Positions 40,801 to 48,425 of a stretch of DNA of 49,802 nucleotides are shown in pieces. The notes below the pieces were generated by a model. That model saw only the letters and a list, made by a program, of their open reading frames with translations. It made no database searches and was not told the origin of the DNA. Position numbers and translations under genes: made by a program. The stretch is from a virus. Within the stretch, counting starts at the first letter, position 1; each line of letters starts with the position of its first letter. Location of the stretch: IMG/VR virus record IMGVR_UViG_3300028802_000022, positions 1 through 49,802 of that record. One strand, written 5' to 3'.

Positions 40801-43800
40801 GGCAGAGGGTCTGATCCTGAGCATTGGGGAGCCAAGGTATTTCAGAGGATACGGGAAATCCTTGATGCAATTAAGTCTGCCTACAGGGAATATCTTGGCC
40901 GAGAGCCAACTGTCAATGACATCTTCAGGGACATTGATATCGGCCGAACCGGAAGGAGGACTCCAACAGCGGGTCCGATGGCAGGCCGATTTGGAGACCC
41001 GGGGTTACATCGAACTGTTAATATTCAGCCGAAGGCGATGGAGCCAATAGGTAAGCCCGAAGATATTCTTCGAGATGTTGGCTTTACTGATAGTGAGATC
41101 AGGCGTGGAATTAGCGCGGAGCAGCAGGAGAAGGTACAAGAAGGATATTTGTTCTGGGGTGGAAGCTTGACAAAGGCTACTCCTGAGCTACTGGAACAGT
41201 TTAAGAAAGAGGCAGCTGAGGATGTAAAGAGGAAGGCCGAAGACACAAAGAAACTGAACGCTGCATTTGCTCAGAAGGCAGCGTATCCACCATTAGGCCA
41301 TATCTTAGGTTCTGATTGGGGAGCAGGAAGCAAAGGAAATACTCCCAAGGAATATAGAGATACGGCATATCGAACCCTGGAGCAGAAATATAGCTTCAAT
41401 CAAATAATGGTCGGGAAGGTCGAGCGTGCCCTAGCTCGACAGCCTGCGCCATATGCCCCAGGCGGACCGGTTGAAGGAGAGGTCCCGACCTTTGAGCCTG
41501 GGGCCATTATGGATAAGGCTCGATATGCCAAATACATGAGGCATATCAACGAGAGAAATAATGAAGATGCCCAGAAAGAACTTGAGGATGCAGAGAGGGA
41601 GGTCCGACGAAAGCAGAAGCCCGAGTGGAAGGCTAAAGAAGCCGAGATGAGGATTGAGGTTACTAAGGAAATTGCCAATAGACCAGATTGGAAGGTTAGT
41701 CAGTTCTTCCGTAACGGAATGTTCTTTGGGATGGACTCTAAGTACCGCCCGAAGCTCGATCCTCAGTTCCTTACTCCAGAGCAAGCCGCAGGTTTGCCTG
41801 ATGGATTTATTCGTAAGGGTGGGATGGACCCTGATATGCTTGCCGGAAGCTTTGGGTATTCTTCTGGACAGGCCATGGTCAATCGTATGGTCGAGTTCGA
41901 GCGAGTCAAAGGCAAGCTCGGTCCGAAGGAATTCTTCGATGAGATGGTTAAGCAAGAAACCAATCGAAGGATGGAGCTTAAGTATGGAAAGCTGGCCGAG
42001 GAAGTTCTTAAGGAGGCCATGGATCATGTTATTGGCACTACCCAGATGGACCTTCTTCATGAAGAAACAATGGCATTGGCCCTAAGGGCTGGGCAAGAAT
42101 TCTCATTAACTAAGGAAGACTTTAGAGATCAGGCAGCATTAAGATTCCATGAAGAAACTGCTTCTCAAATATCCATGCGTGGGTACTTTAGGGAAATGTA
42201 TCGGGCTGGCAAGGCAGCTGAACTAGCGTTTCTTAATGGCGATTTTGTTGAGGCATTCAAGCAGAAGCAACAGCAGGTTCATCTGTTTACCTTGGCGGAG
42301 ATGGCCAAGAAGTTCGAGAAGACTCAGAAACAGCTCGATGAAATAATCAAGAGGTATAATAAGCGAGATCATGATGTAAACAAGATTCCTCCAGAATTTG
42401 TAGAATGGATTCATTCGATTCTGTTTCAGATCAATCGGCCGCCCAGGAGACTCCCAGAGGATCTGGCTAGGTTGATTGCAACCAGGGATTCCAAGTCACT
42501 TGAGGCCTTTGTTAACGATAAGAACTACATTGTAAGTGGTAATGAAGAGTTTGAGACTGAGGTTAATCCCAAGCTGGTAGTCTGGGATAGGCTAATGGAG
42601 GTTGATCAAAATGGGATTCCTACTTACAGCAAGAAATTCGATGAGCTTACAGTAGGTGAGGTTAAGCTCATCAATATAAGCTTGCAGAGCTTGAATAAGA
42701 TTGGTAGGGATGAAGGAAAGTATAATACACAATATGAATCTAGAGTCAAGAGAGACTTAATTGGTCAGATGAAGAATCAGTTATCGAGACTGAGAGAGAA
42801 AGCCGAAACAAAGGAAGGGAGTATAAGGGCTGGATTGCAGTGGATACATGGTGGATTGGTTCAGCTAGAAGGTTTGTTCGATCGTTGGGATAAGGGTAAT
42901 AGAAGTGGATTGTTTACGAAGATGTTCTCGTTTCCATTGTCTAAGGCCTCGGATGACTTCTCTGTTATGCAGAGAGAATTTGCCAGAAGGATAGTGGCGC
43001 TAGATAAGAAACTCGGATTGACCTGGAAAGAGATGAGAAGGCTGGTTGATAACGATGTGTTTTATAACCCTAAATGGATGGAGCTTGATGAGAATAAGAA
43101 GCTAATAGACAATGGCAAATGGCTACAGATGACTAAGCAGCATGTCCGTGGAGTATTGTTGAATTGGGGCAATCCAAGTAATAGAAAGAGGCTAGCTGAG
43201 GGATATTTTACTACTGAGGAAAAGATACAAGCTTGGCTTGATAAGGTTGCTGACAAGAGAGACTACGATTGGGCCGCAGCGGTTGGAGAGATGTATAAAG
43301 ATATTCAGAAAGACTCCGATGAGATGACTTATCGAATGTCTGGGACTCTGATAGAGTTGCTGCCTTTGCCTAAATTCCAAACTCCACATGGGGAGTATCG
43401 AGGGTATTACTATCCGATTATCTATGATAGATCATTGGAGGGTGGTCCTAGGCTAGCAGAAGAAAGACCTCCACCGACAGTGCAATTGACTTACACTGGA
43501 TGGCAGCGGAAGCGAACTGGATCAGCCGGGCCACTGGATTTAAGCATAGGAGAGATGGGTAATCATATTTCGAGAAGATTGAAGGACAATGCATTTAGAG
43601 AGGTTCTACATAATATACATAAGATATGGTCCGATAAGGAATTTAGAAAGGCTGTTAGAAGGTATCATGGGGATTACGCTGTTAATATATTGGATTCGGC
43701 ATATAAAGATTTCGCAGGACATACAGGTATAACATCTGGTGTATCTAATGCAGCCAATAAATTTGCTGAGATGATTCGGCAGAATACGATAGGGGCATTG

Positions 43801-44907
43801 ATTGGTCTGAACCCTGGGACTGTAGCTAAGCATGGACTTTCGGCCCTGCTACAGAGTTGGAAGGAGGCTGGGATACTCAAGGAGGATTTTTATAAGTCTA
43901 TGGTTCTATTGAGTACTCCAGGTGTTCGAGATAAATATGTAAAGTTCATGATGGAAGGGGGAATGGTTGGGGATCTTGACTTCAAGGGATCAGGTACCCT
44001 TCAGCGAAGACATCAGCATTATCAAGAAACTATAGGTGGCGCTGGGGATATTCAGTTACGGAGTTTGACCTTAAGGGAGAAGTCCCTTCGAATAGGGTCA
44101 ATGCCAGTAGCTATGTCGGATATGTATTCTTCGCAGATTCTGTGGCATGCTACGTATACCAAGATAATGGATAAGCTTGATGGCACAATGTCAATTGAAG
44201 AAGCTCATGTTCAGGCTGAAGAGCAAGCGAACTATGCTGTAAGAAGAACCCATGGATCGACGGCTATTACCAGTCGACCTGAGTTCATGCGAAGCCAATC
44301 GGCTATGACGAGGTACTTGACTTCGTTGTATGGATTCTTCAATCATATTTATAATCGATTCTATCGTATGGCATGGACAGCGAAGGACTTGAGATATGAT
44401 TGGTGGCACCAGGAGAAAACTAGAACGGAAGTCTTGAAAGGAGCAGCTGATCTGACTACCGATTTCATGATGTATATTGTTGGTCCGGCTTTAATTGAGA
44501 CAATAGTGGTTGAAGCTGCGATGAGTGCTGACTGGGAAGATATGGGCATTGGAGATTTGTTACAGAAGGGGATGGTTCATACAGTATCTGCCTCTGTTCC
44601 ATTGGTTAGAGAAGTAGTTCATGCTGTTGTAACTGGGCATGATCCAGCGGCAGGTTTGATTGGAACAGCCATGAAGGGATTCACTGATGTGGCTAGGGAC
44701 TGGACTAAGGAAGAAATGGATAATGGAAAAGCCATTCAGCATGGCCTTACATTGCTTGCGATTTCGACTGGATTAGGTAGTACGCAGGTTGCTAGGTGGG
44801 CGAGGTTCTTCTACGATCTTCAGACTGGCGAGCAGGAGCCACAGGACTTCGAGGAATACTATAGGGCATTTAGGTCTGGTTCTATAGAAATGAGGAAAGG
44901 ACACTAA
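37813..44907 (+). CDS. Giant internal virion protein with HExxH zincin motif (gp16-like, polyvalent)
   Basis: 2364 aa, TAATG start. Residues about 222-265 form a Gly-zipper membrane-active region (GAIGGLAGTAAGAATPVPGG). Near residues 930-1000 a metallopeptidase motif is visible: GTARHEALHFLRQ (H936, E937, H940) followed by IEEAIAEEF as probable third-ligand helix, then AYREYLGREPTVNDIFRDI, typical of large polyvalent phage proteins. Long helical stretches follow. The C-terminal 300 residues have hydrophobic helices (FMMYIVGPALIETIVVEAAM). Position fits T7 gp16. The protease may cleave virion or host proteins after ejection; this is inference. Confidence 0.8.
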   Translation: MPIDNARIFDLMDEQFKSEGRYDVVKGIEGDKKKAAESIAIENDTGADSKRVYGDYDSFSKRRKSEIAQTLVEDDKWLLEYVKKNPLASTVSNDDWHNLSNFTSTARRLVEVNPIIKLYKNARYLYDIIYPGDSSYFMRGFVTGLTQNNPDLGAEFVEGMSYNMPEFFQPKMFSGAKAIRDFAASIKPEGYERSTTDMWNVHGVGDAFAFGMEAFGEAVSSMVPGAIGGLAGTAAGAATPVPGGALIGGIAGLGSVSYAMGYGELYKALKAEGIDPAIASKYSTAFAVPIAALDAISMKMIGLKALTAGMKKDLTKYVAVRIAKEVAKGATTEGLTETAQEIIKDAVVSYAADKQFGTEEQIKGWIESGVIGGLTGGIIQGGAAGVTGRRDVNKDLQDVRKTADATKRVIENADPWIKAGQKPPIGLDPVIDHMLMLDSKERLEVLDAIIEDGDKAETKELSPTLWQELNKIIFEKKQIEIRWDAVKSMYGDKLPEADDKLLGFVPNIQQQFANSNLTGESIKVDIADWVGKVDPEVNRMLHDDLAFSDGMSINEANTKPKVEDISEIPETEIPGLSQELDKPYSLKKGEEGVYDILDEHGALATRVRVVENEGGKNLHIHFRTGQIDVAGLRTLMKQLKEEFPDAETITSPKMPGVEALRRGLEGSNITVGMPFRVKESTVDIVRRSAGLEPLFDLPREGPRAVRLVRNKGIPIARGDVNFTITDEVGNPIGEVTGALRQKGRDYYIDWIGAPLDDREVGSNLVNKLGPKLIRGLFREFKRELPGVKTLTGFRVTGARGTYSQGEVVQINLARLMEEQEKAPAGWEGVEPAGPETQKLVDLTQGYTQFGPKLWAQRSREWTPQELALEKKITKLMDKIVPREVRVYGAEDIRIGSGHRRISGVFQAFHDRRPLIMWSLPDPEGFAGEHPEGTARHEALHFLRQYGYIRENEWKILEKLVKDNNLIKKHGIDTRYWYADEEIQIEEAIAEEFRTWEGRGSDPEHWGAKVFQRIREILDAIKSAYREYLGREPTVNDIFRDIDIGRTGRRTPTAGPMAGRFGDPGLHRTVNIQPKAMEPIGKPEDILRDVGFTDSEIRRGISAEQQEKVQEGYLFWGGSLTKATPELLEQFKKEAAEDVKRKAEDTKKLNAAFAQKAAYPPLGHILGSDWGAGSKGNTPKEYRDTAYRTLEQKYSFNQIMVGKVERALARQPAPYAPGGPVEGEVPTFEPGAIMDKARYAKYMRHINERNNEDAQKELEDAEREVRRKQKPEWKAKEAEMRIEVTKEIANRPDWKVSQFFRNGMFFGMDSKYRPKLDPQFLTPEQAAGLPDGFIRKGGMDPDMLAGSFGYSSGQAMVNRMVEFERVKGKLGPKEFFDEMVKQETNRRMELKYGKLAEEVLKEAMDHVIGTTQMDLLHEETMALALRAGQEFSLTKEDFRDQAALRFHEETASQISMRGYFREMYRAGKAAELAFLNGDFVEAFKQKQQQVHLFTLAEMAKKFEKTQKQLDEIIKRYNKRDHDVNKIPPEFVEWIHSILFQINRPPRRLPEDLARLIATRDSKSLEAFVNDKNYIVSGNEEFETEVNPKLVVWDRLMEVDQNGIPTYSKKFDELTVGEVKLINISLQSLNKIGRDEGKYNTQYESRVKRDLIGQMKNQLSRLREKAETKEGSIRAGLQWIHGGLVQLEGLFDRWDKGNRSGLFTKMFSFPLSKASDDFSVMQREFARRIVALDKKLGLTWKEMRRLVDNDVFYNPKWMELDENKKLIDNGKWLQMTKQHVRGVLLNWGNPSNRKRLAEGYFTTEEKIQAWLDKVADKRDYDWAAAVGEMYKDIQKDSDEMTYRMSGTLIELLPLPKFQTPHGEYRGYYYPIIYDRSLEGGPRLAEERPPPTVQLTYTGWQRKRTGSAGPLDLSIGEMGNHISRRLKDNAFREVLHNIHKIWSDKEFRKAVRRYHGDYAVNILDSAYKDFAGHTGITSGVSNAANKFAEMIRQNTIGALIGLNPGTVAKHGLSALLQSWKEAGILKEDFYKSMVLLSTPGVRDKYVKFMMEGGMVGDLDFKGSGTLQRRHQHYQETIGGAGDIQLRSLTLREKSLRIGSMPVAMSDMYSSQILWHATYTKIMDKLDGTMSIEEAHVQAEEQANYAVRRTHGSTAITSRPEFMRSQSAMTRYLTSLYGFFNHIYNRFYRMAWTAKDLRYDWWHQEKTRTEVLKGAADLTTDFMMYIVGPALIETIVVEAAMSADWEDMGIGDLLQKGMVHTVSASVPLVREVVHAVVTGHDPAAGLIGTAMKGFTDVARDWTKEEMDNGKAIQHGLTLLAISTGLGSTQVARWARFFYDLQTGEQEPQDFEEYYRAFRSGSIEMRKGH

Positions 44908-46461
44908 ATGAAAATAGTCATCAGCAGCGGGCATGGGAAGTACATCTCTGGGGCCGTTGGTCCATCGCCATGGGGCTTGCATGAGCATACGGAAGCTGTG
45001 AAGGTCGTGAATCAGGCGGCGGCGGTGATGGAATCAATGGGTGTCGACGTAGTCGCCTACGAAGACACCGTGAGTAAGTCAGTGAACGAGAACCTTGACC
45101 GTATCTGTAACTTCCACAATGCGCAGGGCAAGCATGACTTGGATGTGTCGGTACATTTCAATTCTACTGATCCACAACCAACTGGGCCGGTTGGTAGTGA
45201 GGTATTCTACACGTCTTCGACTGGCCAGAAGGTGGCCAAGGCGACAGTAGATAAGATATGTGCTGCCTCTGGGTTGAAGAATCGTGGGCCAAAGCCAACA
45301 GACAGTCTAGCGTTTCTTAATAATACTAATGCACCGGCAGTGCTAGTGGAGGTTTGCTTTGTAAACTCACATCCCGATGTAGACATATATCATGACAGGT
45401 TCTCTGAGATTTGTACTGCCATCGCCGAAGGTCTGACTGGTGAGCAGGCTGGTCCACAGCCTGAGCCAGGGCCAGAAGAGCCACCGACTCTGCGGAAGGG
45501 GGACGTGGGACCGTGGGTAACCGAGCTTCAAGATGATCTCAACAGTCAACTTGCTGGTTGTAGTCTCGACAATGATGGGGACTTTGGATCAAAGACAGAT
45601 TCCGCAGTCAGGGACTATCAACGAACTAGGGGGCTGGATGCTGATGGCATCGTTGGACCAAATACTTGGGCTGCACTCGATGGTAATGCTCCGCCAGTTC
45701 CTGAGCCAGTGATTCCTGGGGAATTGCCAGTAGAGCAGCAAGAGGATGTAAGAGATATTGCGGAGACGTCAGACATCGCTAAGTACTCTTGGAAGGATAG
45801 AGGCGTAGCTCCTGCTGGATACATACAAGGAATGGCATTGGCATTTGCTACGAGCTACAACAGGCTTAAGGCAGGTGATAGTATTGGGATTGAGATGGCT
45901 AAGGCTAACACCGGCAACTCTGACTACGATGCATTAAGCTGGTATGCTGGGGTCTTTAACAGCATGGGAATGTCAAATGAAACCGCCGGACCAGATACCT
46001 TGCGACATCTCTACGTTCTATTGTTGGGTCTTGGTATGCGGGAGTCCTCAGGAAAGCACTGTGAAGGACGAGATATGTCTGCGACAAACACTACTTCGGA
46101 TACGTGTGAGGCCGGATTGTTCCAGACCAGTTACAACGCCCATTCTTGCAGTGATGAATTTGATAAGCTCTTCGATCAAGCCTGTTCGGGAAAGTCCCCA
46201 TGCTATCTAGAGACATTCAAGCAGGGGGTAAGCTGCTCATCGAGTTCATGGAGTTGCTATGGCAGTGGTAACGGTTTCAAGTTTCAAGAACTATGTAAGT
46301 CTTGCCCAACATTTGCCGCTGAAACCTGCGCAATCACTCTACGCAATCTTCGGAAGCACTATGGGCCAATCAACGAGAGAGCAGCTGAAATTAAGACTCA
46401 GGCCGATCAGATGTTCCTTCAGATACAGGAGTATCTTGATGAGATGGAAGCCATAGCATGA
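44908..46461 (+). CDS. Bifunctional endolysin: amidase, PG-binding and lysozyme-like domains
   Basis: 517 aa. Residues 1-176: N-acetylmuramoyl-L-alanine amidase (Amidase_3) with zinc ligands H9 (SSGHG), E29, H83 (SVHFN) and E148 (LVEVCF). A Pro/Glu linker leads to a PG_binding_1 repeat at about 195-256 (FGSKTDSAVRDYQRTRGLDA, GIVGPNTW). Residues 285-517 are lysozyme/SLT-like: GLGMRESSGKHCEGRD with E379 as catalytic candidate, and EAGLFQTSYNAHSC, resembling goose-type lysozyme, with many Cys. Two bond specificities in one chain. Followed by holin-like and lipoprotein genes. Confidence 0.85.
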   Translation: MKIVISSGHGKYISGAVGPSPWGLHEHTEAVKVVNQAAAVMESMGVDVVAYEDTVSKSVNENLDRICNFHNAQGKHDLDVSVHFNSTDPQPTGPVGSEVFYTSSTGQKVAKATVDKICAASGLKNRGPKPTDSLAFLNNTNAPAVLVEVCFVNSHPDVDIYHDRFSEICTAIAEGLTGEQAGPQPEPGPEEPPTLRKGDVGPWVTELQDDLNSQLAGCSLDNDGDFGSKTDSAVRDYQRTRGLDADGIVGPNTWAALDGNAPPVPEPVIPGELPVEQQEDVRDIAETSDIAKYSWKDRGVAPAGYIQGMALAFATSYNRLKAGDSIGIEMAKANTGNSDYDALSWYAGVFNSMGMSNETAGPDTLRHLYVLLLGLGMRESSGKHCEGRDMSATNTTSDTCEAGLFQTSYNAHSCSDEFDKLFDQACSGKSPCYLETFKQGVSCSSSSWSCYGSGNGFKFQELCKSCPTFAAETCAITLRNLRKHYGPINERAAEIKTQADQMFLQIQEYLDEMEAIA

Positions 46462-46658
46462 ACCTGACTAGCCGAGAACTCGAGGTCGCTGATCTTGTTG
46501 CGCAAGCTATGAGCAATAAAGACATTGCTCGTCGGCTTGGGATTGGTGTTGGTACAGTCAAGGCGTACCTGCATAGTATCTACGATAAGCTTGGCGTTCG
46601 TAGTCGTGTGCAATTAGCAGTGCTCATGATTAATGCTAGTCAGGAGTGCACAATATGA
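46458..46658 (+). CDS. Stand-alone LuxR-type HTH protein
   Basis: 66 aa, ATGA coupled to the endolysin. LTSRELEVADLVAQAMSNKD, IARRLGIGVGTVKAYLHSIY and DKLGVRSRVQLAVLM make a complete GerE/LuxR four-helix DNA-binding domain with no receiver or sensor domain. It may time lysis or act on host promoters. Confidence 0.8.
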   Translation: MNLTSRELEVADLVAQAMSNKDIARRLGIGVGTVKAYLHSIYDKLGVRSRVQLAVLMINASQECTI

Positions 46659-46867
46659 TGAACCCAGGGATCGGAGAAGAAGTCGGTCAGACTGCCCGAA
46701 GCTTGATTACAGGACTTAGCTCAACACCAATGATACTCGCTGTGCTAATCTTTAATCTTCTGTTCATCTTCATGATTGGCTACGTGGTAATCAAAGCTAG
46801 TGAACGGTGGGATAAGGAAATCGAGCGGTGGGAAAAGTTAGTGCAGGCTTGTCAGGTTGCAAAGTAG
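46655..46867 (+). CDS. Holin-like single-span membrane protein
   Basis: 70 aa from ATG 46655 (AGGAG upstream, ATGA with LuxR stop). Residues about 28-48 are one transmembrane helix (MILAVLIFNLLFIFMIGYVV) followed by a charged helix (ERWDKEIERWEKL). Size and layout resemble T7 gp17.5 holin. Overlaps the lipoprotein gene by 40 nt. Confidence 0.62.
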   Translation: MMNPGIGEEVGQTARSLITGLSSTPMILAVLIFNLLFIFMIGYVVIKASERWDKEIERWEKLVQACQVAK

Positions 46868-47175
46868 GGTTGGTCCTTGGGCTTGTGGGCTGTTGTCCGG
46901 CTAACATCCAGGACATTGGATTTGAGATGGCTGCTGCTGAGACAACAGCGGTGTTATGTGCTGATGCAGCGACTCGGGAGAAGGTCCGTGGGATTATGAT
47001 GGATGCGCTGGACGATGCATTGAAAAATCATATTGTGCATATGTTTGAAGTCTGGATGCGGGATGATCGAGGTCAGCCGGAGAGAGCAAGGACTGGAGTA
47101 GTTAACGGTATCTCTGCGTATATCAAGGCAGGTAAGTCAGTTCAGGTCTGGGCCCCGCCAGATTGTCCGGGCTAA
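46828..47175 (+). CDS. Putative lipoprotein lysis protein
   Basis: 115 aa, GTG start with AAGGA 9 nt upstream, overlapping the holin-like gene in another frame as spanin pairs often do. Hydrophobic N terminus ending in a lipobox-like LVGC (VGLVLGLVGCC). Mature part LDDALKNHIVHMFEVWMRDD and GVVNGISAYIKAGK is conserved near podovirus lysis genes by impression. An outer-membrane spanin role is possible. Confidence 0.58.
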   Translation: MGKVSAGLSGCKVGLVLGLVGCCPANIQDIGFEMAAAETTAVLCADAATREKVRGIMMDALDDALKNHIVHMFEVWMRDDRGQPERARTGVVNGISAYIKAGKSVQVWAPPDCPG

Positions 47176-48425
47176 GGTGCAGTGAACTGTCGCATCCCTT
47201 GGCGATTGATGTGGTTACAGATAATCATTCTTGAACCTATTAATGTATCAAGCATCGGCCTAACTGACATCGACGAAGTACGTTCTCTCATGAAGTTGAT
47301 TATTAGATGCTCATCAACTGGGCCTTTGTGATTACGAACGAAGTGAACGACTTCGTCCATTACTCTAGAGTCTGGTGCTATTGATCCAGTTTGGAATATC
47401 AAAGGCATTTGTTTCTCTGACTGAAGCAACCAGCCCATTGCCCTGTTGAAGTCTTCAACCTCAAGGATAAGGTCGTTGGTTCGATCTACAGAAGCGATCA
47501 TAGTTAGCTTAAGTAGATGCGCCCACCTGCGGGTATTGTAGTGGGTCAGCTTCGGATGGTCTGGAATAGGTGGTTGGCCTAGGAGCTTCCAGTTATGCAT
47601 AGCCTTGGCGAAGTCTGGGGTGAAACGGAACTCCCCTATCAAAGTGCTGATGATCTTGATATCGTGGATTAGGTTAACTGGCTTGGGCATAGGCGGAGTG
47701 TTGAATACATCTATCACTGGGCGCTCTGAAGCGTAGACCATGAGGACCCTAGACATGAGTCCTTGTTCCCAGACGTAGTCCTTTAGAGTATGGATAAGGT
47801 TTGAAGGGGTGGAACCAGAGAGGATGTTAAGTTGTGGCCTGGGGATTTTAATTCTGATGTTAGATACTCTTCGGCCTTCGGAGTAAGGATTGACATCATA
47901 GAATTCTACAAGCGAAGCTACTAAGGCTGAGTCATACTCAGACATAAATGCAGAGAACTCATCAGCTACGGCTACGAGGGAATTGTATTCAATTGGCGGA
48001 TGAGGAATGTTTGCAATGAATCGTTTGGCCTCGTTCATGTAATCGCTTAGGGCTGCTTTGGTCATTGAGGTAGCGCCCCAGTAGGTTTCGGGCAGAGCTT
48101 CACGGACTATGTTAGAGGCAGACATGATAGCTCGAGACTTCCCCAAGCCTGGGTTGCCTACGAGGAAGGTGTAGATATTCGGATAGATAATCGATCCGGT
48201 ATTAGCCCATACCTTTTGTTCCAAGGTAGCCGCAACCATTGTGATCGCAGACCATCGTCGCCAGATCTCAGGCGACTCGAGATTAGCTGTATGCTCTACG
48301 AAGCTTTCGATCCAAGAATGGCATCGGCGGCGTCCTGCGGCGTTTGTCGCCGGGGCTATATCCTTTGAGTCCGTCTGGATTTGCTTCACCGAAATCGCCC
48401 CAGTTCCAACCGGTTTTACAGCCAT
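47172..48425 (-). CDS. DUF3987-like replicative helicase/primase-type ATPase
   Basis: 417 aa from ATG 48425. An in-frame GTG at 48389 with GGGGCG upstream would give 405 aa. SWIESFVEHTANLESPEIWR, RWSAITMVAATLEQKVW, then Walker A LVGNPGLGKSR and Walker B-like SLVAVADEFSAF are typical of DUF3987 phage ATPases placed next to polymerases, probably the replicative helicase. The N-terminal codons overprint the last 143 nt of the polymerase gene. Its stop overlaps the convergent late operon stop. Confidence 0.8.
   Translation of the reverse strand: MAVKPVGTGAISVKQIQTDSKDIAPATNAAGRRRCHSWIESFVEHTANLESPEIWRRWSAITMVAATLEQKVWANTGSIIYPNIYTFLVGNPGLGKSRAIMSASNIVREALPETYWGATSMTKAALSDYMNEAKRFIANIPHPPIEYNSLVAVADEFSAFMSEYDSALVASLVEFYDVNPYSEGRRVSNIRIKIPRPQLNILSGSTPSNLIHTLKDYVWEQGLMSRVLMVYASERPVIDVFNTPPMPKPVNLIHDIKIISTLIGEFRFTPDFAKAMHNWKLLGQPPIPDHPKLTHYNTRRWAHLLKLTMIASVDRTNDLILEVEDFNRAMGWLLQSEKQMPLIFQTGSIAPDSRVMDEVVHFVRNHKGPVDEHLIINFMRERTSSMSVRPMLDTLIGSRMIICNHINRQGMRQFTAP

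Noticed and set aside
44908-47175. Canonical Rz/Rz1 spanin pair
   Set aside because: The 70-aa membrane protein is too short in its periplasmic coil for an i-spanin; only the lipoprotein-like partner and the overlap fit, so it is listed as holin-like plus possible o-spanin.
16638-47175. Assignment to the T7/Autographiviridae group
   Set aside because: The tail and ejection genes are T7-like in order, but no single-subunit RNA polymerase was found, and head genes resemble the Bbp16/Bbp19 type.
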